This document shows, in pieces, positions 1-12,803 of a stretch of DNA of 64,000 bases. Source of the stretch: Phoronis australis (Eukaryota; Phoronida; Phoronidae); assembly GCA_002633005.1 (NCBI GenBank), contig NMRA01000074.1:501425-565424 (forward strand), given 5' to 3'. Numbering within the stretch: position 1 is the stretch's first letter; each line of letters opens with the position of its first letter. Below the pieces are notes generated by a model. The model was not told where the DNA came from and did no database searches. It saw only the letters and a list, made by a program, of their open reading frames with translations. Position numbers and translations under genes: made by a program.

Positions 1-1430
1 TGCTCTCGTCTGCTCTGGAGACAGTAAGCTTGGACCTAAGGAAATTGGAAATTCACTAGGTGGCGCTACTGAAACAATGGTTCCGTCAATAGAAATGAAG
101 GCATGCAGATCACGTGGACCTTGATTCCACGGGTGCTCCATTGCTGACAATCAACTTCCTGTTCGCTCTAATTTAGATCAGAAAACATCCATTCCTTCAT
201 TAGTGCCATTATGTGAAAATCAATTTGCGTGTTGTGATTCTCCATCTTGCTATAGTCGTTATTCGATATCAAATGTTTGCAAACACATAGTGTTCCGGTG
301 TTAATATTGCTCCACTACTGGAGGTACACTGCATTGTTTTATTTGATTATAGCCAGAGTCAACAGACTTGTAGTGAGGCAAGAAACATGATGTATCTTTA
401 TCTTACTTACCTTGCTTTCATAGTGATAACCTATTGATGCACAGTGGGAGCTAGTCTGAGGTTTCTGAGACCTTATGCTGGTTTCCACGTCCAGGGCTAC
501 GGACCTTGCATGTGCAAGAAAATGCAACATGGTTGTGAATTTGTCCCATATTTTGGCTAAATTTCAAACTGGCATCTGATATATTGGTGTGCAGTTTGAA
601 GCTGCTTCAAACCAGTGTTCTGTCAAAGGACTAGTAACTTTTGATTTAGACATGAGGAACCCAGTTGGGTGGTGATCGTCAGATGGTTGGAGTTTACTAA
701 TGTGAACACAATAGCCCATTGAAAAAGTCCTGCTGCTTGGGCTGATTGATCACCTTAGTATGTAGTCCTTTATGTCATAAAATTATGTGCCTGTTGGCAA
801 CCTAGCCAGCTGGCTCTCTATTGTGTTGGCAGGGAATGGATAATTGAAACTTGTGCTTCAGTTGACGCACTTAAATTAAATTTGGTTTTGGCTTTGATTT
901 TCATCTTTACTAGCTCCGTCATGGGCCACTTTTTGCTGTAAAACCTGTCTTATCTTGTTGTTTACTCTAATGAGGAGTGGTTGAACTCTGGTCTTTGAAC
1001 AATCTTAACTGATGGTGAATACTTGAGACCATACTCAGCGAATAAAGTGAGGTGACGCCATAAGCCAAGTACAACCTGGTCCCTGGTCAGTCTTTCGGAG
1101 CACCTCTAATTTGAGATAAGGAATGGGTTGAGACACTAAGTGGTCGAAATCAAAACTTATTTTTTGACAAAAGATTGGTTTATGTGTCTCTGCTGGTTGT
1201 TTGCAAAAAAATTGGTTGTGGTCACCACCTTGATTGAGTCACTCCTGCATGCTTTGCCGGTTCTTCTGATTCCCAGATATCATAGTCAACTTTCAGTTTT
1301 ATTATGGACCAAGTTAAATCCAATTATGTAGATGGAAGTTGTGTATTTCAAAAGCTGGTGTCATTCTCGCACTAATGCTGAAAATGGTTGTTAAACTGCG
1401 ATTGGTCAACATCCTTCTATTTCATTTCAG
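1..1430. other. Non-coding, probably intron of the neurexin IV-like gene
   Basis: No domain-bearing open frame is visible on either strand. A donor-like GTAAGC follows base 23, so the first 23 bases could be the end of an upstream exon, but the piece is too short to assign. The first well-supported exon starts at 1431 and begins in phase 1, so the upstream part of the gene (expected discoidin, LamG, EGF and fibrinogen-like domains) lies outside the window. Confidence 0.5.
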
Positions 1431-3154
1431 CTATCATAGAGCAGGCGGTGACCTTCCGTAAGGCGGATGCCACCATTAACTTGCCGCCGTACACTGCAGC
1501 GACGTCGGGTGATATTCGATTTGAGTTCAAAACCAAATCCACCACTGGCGTCTTCTTCCAAAACACCGGTGCTGTCCATTTCATTGAAGTGCGTTTAGTT
1601 GGTGAGTGTCACTGTTTGTAGTGATCAAGTATTATGAAATGCACATAGTTCGACTCTACATGGGCTTACTTATTAATGTTTTGTAAATTTTAGAGGTCTG
1701 AGTCGGAATCGATTTCTTCTTGAGTTCACCAGCCTTTCCAATGCTGTGAAAAAGCTTCTGTGGTGAAGAATGAAAGTCCAGATTTAGTGTTCCAGTTGAG
1801 ATGGAAATTTAAAAAAATAATTTTATTAGTTGATAAGTCACGTGATGAATTCTTGCTATCATAATGGAAAAATGAATGCGCTCTTTAGTTTTGCATCTTG
1901 AACAAGCAGTGCTGTGACATTGGTGTTTTTTTCACTCCAGAGTCATACACGATCGAGTTCCGTTTCAATGTGGGAAGTGGCATCCAGGTGTTGCAGGCAC
2001 GCGTCAGCTACCCGCTGAATAACAACAAATGGCACGTGGTCCACGTGGAGCGCAACCGCAAGCAGAGCACACTCATCGTCGACAAACAGTCGCCCCTCTC
2101 ACTGGAGGAGCCCCAGGATCAAGGCTTCCGTTTCCTGCGACTGACCAGCCCCCTGGTGGTCGGTGAGTGAACGCGAAGAATCAGGGTGCATTAACGATTT
2201 TATGGTTTGACGCTTATATTTCACTCCCGAGTTTGTTTCGAAACGCATTTCTCAGTGCCAGATAAAATTCTAGAATATGTAGAATGTAGGGTGAAATCAC
2301 TAGAAAATGCATATTGTTCTATGATATTTTAGAGTTACATTATGCATTGCAGCATTTATTCGCCAGGTAGAGTATCAAGATTTCAGGTGCAAAAAATTTT
2401 TTCCCTGTCTGCAAAGCGTGTTTGTTGAAATAGATACCCCCTGAAAAAAATAGGAAAAAAAATTGGAAAACTCTACATTCCATCGGAATTTTGTAATTCA
2501 CTGTCTTCCTGTCGTCTGATAATGTCAGTAAGCTTTAGATAACTCCGATGAAATTGATGGTAAACTACATGAAGAATGGGTATCTAACAAACTCTCTGAT
2601 CCTCACATTTGGCAGTCACTGGGTAACAAAATGCACTCTTGGCAGTGAAAGAATCATGTTCTGGACAGGTGTCAAAAACGACAGATCTTCACAGTCGTAT
2701 TTGGTCTTCCCAGTAACGTTATCGCATAATCGCATTTTTTCTGAAATTGGTTACAATAAAATGACAGGAATTTCCCTCACGACCTCATGTTTCCATGGTG
2801 ACTAGGAACTATCAGTCCCTCGTAAGCCTTAAAATCAGACCTAAACTGTAGAAGTGCCATCAGGTCAATATCTTAACTAGGTGTAGCCTGAAACAAAAGC
2901 TGATTTTTTACAGAAAACATGCAATTTTATCCGAATACCTTTGATTTGCACTGTACGTCTCAACCCAAATACCATCACACAACTTTCACTTGAAATCTAC
3001 ATTAATTAGAATTTACATTTTCTCATACCAGGTGCCTCAGTGGACTACCAAGATGGTTTTGTGGGCTGCATTCGCTCGTTTCAAGTGAATGGCATCTTCC
3101 AGGACCTGCATGGCATGGTGTCACGTGGAGAGGTGACCTATGGGGTCAGCCCAG
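1431..3154 (+). other. Three exons coding the third LamG domain
   Basis: Exons 1431-1601, 1941-2162 and 3032-3154 encode one laminin-G fold of about 172 residues. Recognisable elements are FEFKTKSTTGVFFQ, then KWHVVHVERN (the W-H-x-V-x-V-x-R strand) and DGFVGCIRSFQVNG near the end, where the LamG disulphide cysteine sits. Each exon starts and ends in phase 1. The introns between them (1602-1940, 2163-3031) hold no further coding signal. Confidence 0.85.
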
Positions 3155-6100
3155 GTACGTACTTTGAAACACACTGCAGAGAAGCTTAGTAGGTAACACC
3201 AGAGAAGGAAAATGGAAATCAGCAGAGAATAAGCTGAAAATCAGGAGACAAGTATCAATAAATCAATGACTTGGAAAACCTTTTCTTGTTTGGTATGCTG
3301 ATTTGTGATGAAAAGAAATTTCTTCAACTTTTGAAAACTACATCAACATCAAATGATAACAGAAATTGGAAACCTGAAAATCATCCATTTCTCACATTTG
3401 ATGTTCCAGTTTTTACATTTTTCTTGCTGTAATCATAACTTCGATCTTATATCTACCTTCATTTCTTGGCAGGCTGCATTGGTAAATGTGACAGCTCGCC
3501 CTGTCTTAACGGAGGTGGCTGCATTGAACACTACTCGCACTACGTCTGCGACTGTGCATACTCGCCATGGAGAGGAATCATTTGCGGCAGAGGTCAGTGC
3601 TCATCCGTTGACAAAACTAAACTTATGTCTCTGTAAATTACCGTATTAATTCTCTACCTATAATAGCACACAATATGGTGGACAAGTAAAAGTAAAGAGG
3701 GAAATGTCAGATTTGGTTTGCACTCTGTGGAGATGTTGTAAAGCAACACTTGGTAAAATGCCTTTCATTTGCATCAGCCAGATCGTTTTTGCTGCGAGGA
3801 ATAGCGGTTTTGGCGATTTTTGTGCAAAATAAGTGAAGAATTACGGATAGTTACTGAGTAGAGTTGTTGGACTGGTGTTAAATATTACACTTTCTCACCA
3901 AGTCGTCGTCATTGTTGCCTGTTTGGAAGAATTCTGGCAAGCAGTCTGGCGCAAAGGCATAACAGATATTGTGAAAGATATGGACATTTACCTGCGTTTT
4001 TCAAGTATGACGTTGTCCACTTTGTTTTGAAAGCAAGCGTACATTAGCTTACTTGTCTTTCTCTCCACAGAGGTGGGCGCCAACTTCCAGCATGGCCAGT
4101 TTGTCCGGTACGAATTCAGCTCTGGCAGCGGCCAGATAGGCACTAACAATGAGAACATCACAGTTGGCTTCTTGACCAAGGATAAACGTGGCATTCTCAT
4201 GCAGATCACCAACGCTGACAACACTGAGCATCTGTCATTAGAGGTCAACAACGAAGGTGGGTCTGGCATGTCTGCCTAGATGTTGGGTACAAGTATGTTT
4301 GTTGTTTGAGATGTTCACTCATTCTCGTTTATTCGGAGTAAAACTATGGTTGCTAGTGATTTGAGGCTTAAATAGTGTCATGGGTGAGCCCATTGCACAA
4401 ATCACGAGATTAAAACTCATGAGAACTTCCCTCCATGTAACCACTACATTTTTGTGCGCCCACATATGTATATCTGGGTGCATTATGCCATCATCCTTGT
4501 CCTTTCGTCTGTCTGTCTGTTCAGTGTATGGCATCCGCTGCGGATGGATCCAATTATAGGTGTGCCCCCTAGAGGAAATTTTATTCTTTTACATTTACCT
4601 CGGCCTGTATTTCTGACTTTCTTAACGAACATTCACAAAATTTGGCATATAAGTATCAGTCAGTGAGATGACTCCACCTTCCCATTTTAGGATGGATTGA
4701 AGGTACGTTGCGCCACCTAGTAGCCCTTTTTTGCTGTTTTCGCATCGTTCCCTCTATCAGCCAAACCAAACCAAACTAAGGTTGATAATGGAAATGCGCA
4801 TGCCTGTTCCTACTGTAAAGAGAATGGTTGGCGATGATTTTCTGCTGTTTCACCTAAACGCCTGCAGGGTCTTTGTGAAATTTGACAAGTTTATTTCTAT
4901 GAATGAATGTAACAACTTAGTACCAGTTTTGATATTTTAACGATCCTGACAGGCATGTTCCTAGGAGCGCATTTCTAACTTGCTATGCACCTCCTAGAGG
5001 CTACTTTAAGTTTGCTCACATTGCTCCCTCTAGTGGTCATGTTTGAACTAGTGGTCATTACTTATATCTGCAATATATTCTGTGCACACTGCAGTTGATC
5101 AGTGGTTTAAATTTGAGCAAGCACTGTCTTGCGCCATCTCTTACATTTCAGACAAGTGTTGATTAGAAATAGAATGTTGTCCATTAAGATCGTCTTCCTT
5201 TTTGCACGTTTGAATCTTTTATGCATGTTTACCTTTCCTAATTAGAGTTGAAGAGTTTTCATACATACTTGTTGGTGTTCCACAGGTAATCTACTGTTTG
5301 CGTTCCAAGTTAACTCCAAGGTGCGCTGGCAGGTGTCGTCTGACATCCCAGGCGTGGAACTGGCCAATGGTCAGCAGCACATAGCCAGAGTCCGCCGCTC
5401 CAACAATGGTCAAACAGTCACAATAAAAGTAAGTGGGAGGATGCCATGGGTGTGCATGCGGGTGAAATGGGTGGGCTTAATGTAGCTATCAAAAATCTGT
5501 TTATTATGAGCTGTCGTACATGACCAGTCGTGTACAAGTTCAACGGTTTGTTTTTGGAGTATGCTACAAAAAACATCAGTTTCATTCAGTGAGCTTTAGG
5601 TGAAGTACTGAGGCTTGTGTTGTGCATGAACAAGAGTCTTCAACAGACAGGTTACTTGAAGTCACTCTCTAAGTGTTTCTAAGGAGTCCGCTAATGCCAA
5701 ACCCATTAAATATACAATGGTAGCAAATTGGCGGTAGTTTTTATTATTAACCGTATGTTCTTGTTTTGGATTCGTATTTAATCTGAGGACAATGTATTTT
5801 CTGGGCCAATTTTGATGCTTCTAAAACAATCTCGGAATTACGTTTGCTGGATGGATTTAAATGTGTGAAAGCAAATGTAGGTAGACACGATGATTCAGTA
5901 TTGTCATGCGAGGTTGGTTTGTAACACGAGTCGACCAAGTGTAAACAGGAAGTCCACTCTTAGCATAGTGCTTTGTCCGCTTCTGCAACAAAGGAGTGGG
6001 TCAAGTTGAGATGAGCATGAAATGTTTGCCAGGTGATGCTCTAACAGTACGTGAATTGGTGACTAGAACTAGATTGATTGGTTGCTTGTAATTTGTGATG

Positions 6101-8291
6101 TCTTCTTGCAATTTGTGATGTCTTCTTGCAATTTGCGATGTCACTTGATTATTCACTGCATAATGTAAATCTGCACAGGTCGACGACTATCCTGAGAAAG
6201 TTCAGACCTTCGACTTTGGTACAGGTGGCGACACCAGTCTGGATCAACCCAAGTACATCTACATGGGTCGCAACGGTAAGCATCGATTTGGGTTGGGCTC
6301 TAGTCCCGTCACTGCTGCGAATGTATTTGAACTTGCTTTACCAGAAGCTATTATTATTAAACGGATGACATGTTGTCTTGCTGAAATATGAAAACGTATT
6401 TAACTGACACAAATTCTCAGGAAAATATTGTGTGACTAACACTTTGGCAAGTTGTCGGACAACTGTGTGGAGAGGCTGTTTGTGAATCCGTTTTGTGACG
6501 CAGCGAGGACAGGGTTTTATCTGAGCAATGCCTTCCTCTTTCCAGGGAAGTATTCATTTCAGAAAAGATAGTGGAAGCAGTTTTGTGCAAAATCATCAAA
6601 TCCTGGTTTAGTGTTCCTTTAAGTGTCTATAAATCTGTGTTTTGTTCGTAGACCACTCACCTCTATAATATTGTCTTTGACTCATGCCTGGCTTACTCAG
6701 ATAAGATAAGATGCAAAGAACTGACATGTTACTCATTCAGACTGTGCTCGTTTCATTTAAAGAAAACTCCATGGCAAACCCACTCTGACATTGAACCTAA
6801 TTTAAAGCAGCAACAAATTGTCATACAAGTTCTGTCTAATCGGTGAAATTTGTCTCCAGTTTGATTTAGGAAATTTGAGAAGTGGCTAAAATTGAGACTT
6901 GGTAAATTATAATCATGATATAGTTTATTCACTACTGAACACTTTTCAATGGATCCTTGGCAAGTTTTGTCTACTGTTGTTCAGTTTTGATTCAATTAAT
7001 ACATGTGGTATCAACTAGGTGGTGCTATAGATGAAAGTGTCTGCTTTTTAGTACCTTCTTATGGAAAGAGAAAAGAGCTTTTCACCTTCATGGTAGTAGA
7101 TATGGGATAACGGCCCCACATTAAAACCTGAGGCATGCTTTCATTGGTGAACCGTTGTTTCACTAGCGCCCCTATTGATTTTTGAGTTATCACTGGACAA
7201 ATGTTTTCACCTTCTATCATGTTTCAGGTCTGTGTTCCGCCCCCTCTTGTTCTGCAGTCAGCACAGCTCTAACTTTTACACAATTATTTCACCATAAATT
7301 TGATGAAACTGGACAGCTTAGCCAAGATTTCATCCAGTTTTTAGAAACTATCGGTGATCGTATGAATTTGTGTTGTCTTCCAGCGTCCATCACTCCTGAT
7401 AAGGGTTTCCGTGGCTGCCTGTTCAGGGCTATATTTGACAACCTGTACCCTCTGAAGGATGCCTTCCGTGACCCGAGGCCACCTACTATTTCATTTGGCA
7501 ATGCTCAGGAATTTCCTCGTAAGTATAGTCTACACACAACATTACTGTGGTTCCCACCTGCCATTACAAATGTAACGTAAATACTCATTTTGATGTATTT
7601 TAGAAATTTTTTCAAGATTTTGAATCTTGGGACTGCAGGAAAATCAACTCGTGCACTTTTTTGTATTTAGGCGTAAAACAGCACGCCTAGATTTGAATAC
7701 AATTAACTTGTTTGTGATAAAGTCAATTTTCCGTTGTTTGGCTATGGATTACTTTCAGTTGTTGCTTCGGAGCACAAAAATCCATCTGCATACCAACAAT
7801 TAGGTATTAACTAACTCTTCAGTCATCTACAGCAGTCACCTTAATGAGCTGTAGTTATCCTGTGCAGCTTTTGGCTGGCATAATGTCCCAACTTGCAGAA
7901 CCCTGGTGGCCCTTGTGAAGTTTACTAACACAAAGCATCTCGACTGGTGCTCTCGCAAGAACGTCAGAAGTTGCGTTGTTAGTCAGTTACCACCCTGGTG
8001 TAAACAGATGTACCCTTCAGGTTGACCGTTAGTGTTTAACTTTGGCACTATACCTTTAACTACACGAGTGTTTAATATGCAGTTGTGGAGGACATGTGTG
8101 GCTACGAAGAGATCATGCACCCCCCTGATGAGATAGAGATCCGACCTACGCTGATACCACCCCCCACCATTGACCCGGAGAAGACGGGACAGACAGGGGA
8201 GAGTGTTGGCCTGTCAGCAACGAGTGGTGCTGTACTTGGAGGTAAGTGGTCATGTGATTGATTTGGTGATGATGACTTTTGATTCGTTGAA

Positions 8292-8343
<52 letters not shown>

Positions 8344-9181
8344 GTTTAAATTGTTCTGAAATGTCACAGCTGCAATCTTGTCAAGTCGTCGCAACGTGTT
8401 GTGTCATCCTCAAATATCTTGTAGATCTTAATTTCTGGAAATTTTCTGTAAGCAAGCTGTTTTTGTATTCTCGCGGTTCAAAATATTTCCTCCTCGTTTT
8501 CTGTGTCTCATTGCCTGAAGCTATGTTGTTTGTTTTTGAATGTGCGATTACGCAATATTTCTATTTGTGTGTATAGACAATGAGTAGATTTATGCGCAGG
8601 ATAAATTGATGAATACTGTATAGTATATAGTGCAGATTTGTCTTAAATGAGTTATCATTATCCTTGTCATTATCATTATTATTCAATTTGCCTTTTGATT
8701 AAAGCTATATTGAGCACTTCTCCGCCCGGTCAAAAGAATGAGGAAATAGAAATGGTTATACGGTTTATTACTACAAGGACCAAAAATAACAAAATGTTTT
8801 GTCCGTGCCAAGAACAATAAAACCATAAAAATAAGTTTAAACCTTATTTGATGACTAAATTCTTTTGTGACTCGTCGCAAAATTAATTCTAAATATGTGA
8901 CACTCGCCATTGTGTGAAATGGAGTTTCCTAAAGTATTAGTCGTATTACTGAAGCCACACTTGCTTTGCCCTTTTAAGTTCACCGTGTTTCTGTTTTGTT
9001 TATAGCGGTGATAGCCATCGTCGTCGTCGTACTGGTCCTGTTGGCTTTGCTGATATGGCGATACATGCGGTCGCGCAGAGGCGACTACAAGACAACGGAG
9101 GTTCTCAACGGGGGTCAGGTTGCCATGGGCGGCGCCTCGGCAACGCAGGAAGAGAGAAAAAAGAAGGAGTGGTACATTTAA
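1431..9181 (+). CDS. Nrx-IV: Neurexin IV / contactin-associated protein (CASPR) homologue, 3' part
   Basis: Ten exons join in frame to about 509 residues ending at TAA 9179-9181: 1431-1601, 1941-2162, 3032-3154, 3473-3592, 4071-4256, 5286-5428, 6179-6275, 7384-7518, 8083-8241, 9006-9181. All junctions have AG/GT borders; all are phase 1 except 5428/6179, which is phase 0. The order is LamG (residues 1-172), EGF (173-212), LamG (213-399), stalk (400-452), transmembrane helix (about 454-471) and a short tail. The order matches the C-terminal half of neurexin IV/CASPR, a junctional adhesion protein of septate and paranodal junctions. The tail has RYMRSRRGDYKTTE, like the glycophorin C/neurexin IV/paranodin motif that binds protein 4.1, and ends KKEWYI, close to the KKEWLI PDZ ligand I recall for CNTNAP2. 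Classical neurexins end differently (EYYV), so the IV/CASPR class is preferred. The 5' end is outside the window. Confidence 0.9.
3473..3592 (+). other. Single-exon EGF domain between the two LamG domains
   Basis: A 120-base phase 1-1 exon encodes one EGF-like domain: CDSSPCLNGGGC followed by YVCDC and a final cysteine in IICGRE. Its position between LamG modules is the one expected in neurexin IV/CASPR proteins. Confidence 0.85.
4071..7518 (+). other. Four exons coding the last LamG domain
   Basis: Exons 4071-4256, 5286-5428, 6179-6275 and 7384-7518 encode the membrane-proximal LamG domain of about 187 residues. Visible elements are VRYEFSSGSGQIG, a sequon NIT, ITVGFLTKDKRGILMQI, NGQQHIARVRRSNNG, KYIYMGRN, and KGFRGCLFRAIFDNLYPLK with the conserved RGC. 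Long introns lie at 4257-5285 and 6276-7383; they carry short scattered repeats around CCTAGTGG/CCCTCTAGTGG words but no gene. Confidence 0.85.
8083..8241 (+). other. Juxtamembrane stalk exon
   Basis: A 159-base exon encodes a stretch rich in Pro, Glu and Ile (EIMHPPDEIEIRPTLIPPPT) with one cysteine in VEDMCGYE, which may pair with the LamG domain. It ends GAVLGG just before the membrane helix. Confidence 0.8.
8295..8343. repeat. (GAT)n microsatellite
   Basis: About 16 uninterrupted GAT units lie in the intron after the stalk exon. It explains a poly-His reading frame on the opposite strand, which is not a gene. Confidence 0.95.
9006..9181 (+). other. Transmembrane and cytoplasmic exon with 4.1-binding and PDZ motifs
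   Basis: The last coding exon starts with the hydrophobic helix AVIAIVVVVLVLLALLIW, then RYMRSRRGDYKTTE (4.1/FERM-binding juxtamembrane motif), a Gly/Ala-rich linker, EERKKKEWYI and stop. The tail is only about 40 residues, typical of this family. Confidence 0.9.
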
Positions 9182-11100
9182 CAATGATTGACAGGTTGAT
9201 GTGTTTACACAGATGCAGTCTGTGTGTTTTCAGTGTTTGTGGAGGCAGAGGTTGCATTTGTTTGCCGGTCTCCCTCGGCTACATGGAGCTTAGTTTTTTC
9301 TAATGCATTCTTTCACAGCATTGCTTTCACTTGTTAATTTTGAGTAAACTTTGTAAACTAAAGATTGATATTGAAGGCACCGAACTGTAATTGAATGAGT
9401 GAAATTAAAGGCTTTTCCAGCACTAAAGGATTGTAACTATGGTACAAGATAAAAGTAATCAGACAGAATAATATTTTCGCACCATAACGCGTAATTACGT
9501 TAACAGCAAAAAAGACTGGTAATAAATGTTACGATGACAAGATTCTATTTGCAAAATGGTTTAGCCACCATGATAACTTTTCCTTTAATTCACCTTCTTT
9601 CTCGATCACGAGGTAAGACTACTCTGGTAATGAATTTGGCTTTCCACCCAGTCGTCATGACCAAGAATTTGGTGTCATCTTGTCTGAATACTTTTGACTT
9701 TTACTGTATTAGGTCAGTGTTGGTTAGAAACTCTTTATTTATGTACCGTGCCGTTAATAACTTTTCATTCAAAATTTTAGTTAGAATTTTGGGCCCGCCG
9801 AAATACGTTTGTTGTTTTCTGTAAATAGTCTGTTTTGCCATTAGCCATAACAGTACCATTGCTGCCCTCTTTGGTCACAGTGGGCCGTGATTGTTGTGTG
9901 GCCCCAGTCACTGCCCTGATGGTCTGTATTGAGGGATAGTAACAGTTCTGTAATGAGTAGCCCAGTGCCTTCATTGGCAGCAGTGCAGTGAATTTCGGTC
10001 TACAGAGTGAGGCTATTGAAAAGATTTTCATCCTGGTGTAAATATCTTTATTCAGCAGAATCTGTCGCTATGTGGGTTGTTTATTGTGTTACATAAAATC
10101 CTATACCCTTATTTAATTACATTCCAGTCGGATTGTTTTTATCAGATATTTGAGTAGTGATTAATTTACATTTGTAATCGTATCAGTGATATGTTGAGCA
10201 CGTTCAATTTTTGTGATATTCTTCAGTGGCCATGAGTCCATGCTCATTTGAAGTGCATGCTTACATCGTCTGACGAATGATTAAAGAAAATATGGTGCCC
10301 CTTTGTTAATTACATACTTCTTTACTAATGGTCACCATTTTTCGAAGGTGTTGTAACTCCTTGGTGCAGTAGCTTTCAAAATAAAGTTGGTGAATTTAAT
10401 GTGTATGACGAAAATTCGCAAAGATATGGTAGTTTCCTTGGAATTCGTTTGGCTTTGTCAAACTTATGGCAATAACCCAGAAACATTACATTAAATTATT
10501 TCGTCAATTTTGGTCGAGAAGGAATGCTGCCTACATTTTTTTTTTTAACTGCTGCAATTGTGTAGATTTTGATAAGACATCATCATCTTTTTGAAAGCTG
10601 CTCTACATTGTGTTTGTAAAAATCCTGACCTATAGTGTTTCATTACTCTTCAGTTTTTCTTAAAAGTCAGAATTTCAAAGTCTGATGTGGAGGTTGCCAT
10701 GACCTCGACAGGCATGATAAATGTCGCACCAACTTACTAAAACTATTCCTGTATTGTATTACATTTGAATGGGTATCTATATTTAACAGTGGAGCCCCGT
10801 TTTAATGGCAGACTACACCCTCAAAAACTCGAGAATTTCCTATTGAATATTTATATAGTCATGTGTCCCCATTTCAGTATTTTCCAAATATGTGGAAAAG
10901 AGGAACAGTCCCTTTTGGATTAGCAATATGTGAAAATAACTTATCCATAGACATCCGACATATGTTTCAGTGTTCATCAAGGAATTGACAAAATAGTTGT
11001 GTTCACTTGGTTGATCCTTGTATTTTTAATAAAATCTTTCCATAAAAGTCATGCAAAGATGTACCGTTTATGACAAAGTATGAAATAACATATCCTAGCC
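9182..11100 (+). other. Probable 3' UTR and downstream region of the neurexin IV-like gene
   Basis: No open frame with a recognisable domain. Candidate polyadenylation signals AATAAA occur at 10380-10385 and 11028-11033 on the plus strand. Either could end the transcript; transcript evidence would be needed to choose. Confidence 0.4.
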
Positions 11101-11587
11101 TTTTGTTGGAGAATATTTCTAGCTGATGGTTAAATGTATTTAGCTTGTAGCTTTTAGATATTCTAATTGTATACATTTTACACTTGTACAAAGTACAATA
11201 TATTTGTATCTAAAACAGATGGTTTTGTTTACTTATTACTAAATGTAAACAGTAGTCCAGGTTGATAGTGTACATATGGGCGAGGCTTGTTCAATAACAA
11301 TACCCAGCAGGTTAACTTGCTTTTCATCCAGCAACAAATATTTACCAGTAATGAAACCACACCTAAGACTTTAAAGTCACTCACAATGCTACCTTAAAAA
11401 ACTCTCTAGGATTTTTAAATAGGTTAAAACCTTGTGACTGTTTTTTTTTGAAACACCACTTGAAAGCAGTTAGTACTTGATAGTCGGTGTTCGAGAGAGA
11501 GGAACCTTGCTAGAGTAACGTGACTGCTGGCCAGATACTTGTTCAACAAATGCAGCGTGGGTGATCTTGGGCTGGGGCTCTTGATGT

Positions 11588-12802
11588 TAGTCCCAGAGGA
11601 CAAACCAAATCATAAACTGAGACTTTGACAGGCTAGATATCTCTGTAATCGGTTGCTGGACCTATGAACAAATGTGAGGCTCAAATCTGTTTTGGAGTGG
11701 ATTCTGTGCTTTTACCTGTGTTTGCATACTGAGGTCATTGTATTATCAGTATGCAGGTGGAATGCCGTGAATGAACGTAACATTAAAATGTGGCAATTTC
11801 AGAAAGGTCATTTGTTCACCGGTTACAGTGACAGATTTGCATGTAATCGTAAATAACTAAAAATACAAGACAGAGCGGAATATTTCAATTGCGTAATTAA
11901 TCTATAATGAGTCCAGTTACATTGTAATTTTGTAGGCAAGTATATAGTTAAACCAGGAGTGACCCGCAAACATAATTGGTGTCGCTTTGGGGGTAACGAC
12001 CCTTCGGAGTAAAGACAATTCAAAATATAGAACAAGGAAAACGGAGTTCACACAGTGACCATATTATTTTGGAATGAAGGTAGTTCAATCGGAGTAAGAG
12101 CGTAATACTGTGTGTATTGCATCTTCATACCAATTTAAAGAGCCGATACTACAGAAATGAAATCTTTGGAGAAACTGCCCTTCAGAATAACAATCCACCC
12201 CATCGATTCGCCGCCATAATATTATTCTATATACTAGCTTGAAGTTGGCGAATTGTTACGCTCATCGCCTCATGTATCTATTTTATGTTCTCCTTGGTAA
12301 ACAAGACGCAGACGTAAGAAGTCAGAAATTTATTCAAGAGTGTACTTTTGTCTATTTATTTTTCTAATAGAAGTGTTACAAGAATGCCTTATTTACAGAT
12401 TTATTGTCTTGTTATCAACCCACGTTGAGGTTAAACGGAGTCTTGAGTGAGACTATAAAATATAAAAACGTGTCAATATTTCGATCATTGACGTCGTCAA
12501 ATGAAAATGCGATCACTCCACCTCTCAGCGGGGGGTGTGGGGGATCAGTGCACATCAGAACAGAATTTGAGTACACCTACGCTTGATCACAAAGTTTAAA
12601 AGTCCCTTTCACTAGTGAATCTATCAACCAGTATTTTGGGATAACCTGAATGCTTAGACTAGAGGAAGAGGAGGCGAGGGCTTGACCGTTTTTCTCAAAA
12701 TCCTCTAAATACTTTTTTGGCTAAGGCTCTCAAAATTATGCTTCGCTGTCTTTGTAGCACGACTGAACATTATAATACTATCAGCTGATTGGCGATCAGC
12801 CC
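11588..12802. repeat. Left copy of a 1.2-kb direct duplication at an N
   Basis: This segment is repeated at 12804-14018. The two copies match almost base for base: the first ~650 bases differ by scattered substitutions and small indels, and the rest (from about 12240) looks identical by eye. The left copy ends exactly at the N at 12803. No gene is visible; identical 60-codon frames in both copies (12404-12586, 13620-13802) have no recognisable domain. Confidence 0.9.
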
Positions 12803-12803
12803 N
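12803..12803. other. Single N, contig join
   Basis: This is the only ambiguous base in the region and it sits exactly at the boundary of two direct copies. Confidence 0.9.

Noticed and set aside
8146-8394. Minus-strand poly-histidine frame
   Set aside because: It is the translation of the (GAT)n microsatellite in an intron.
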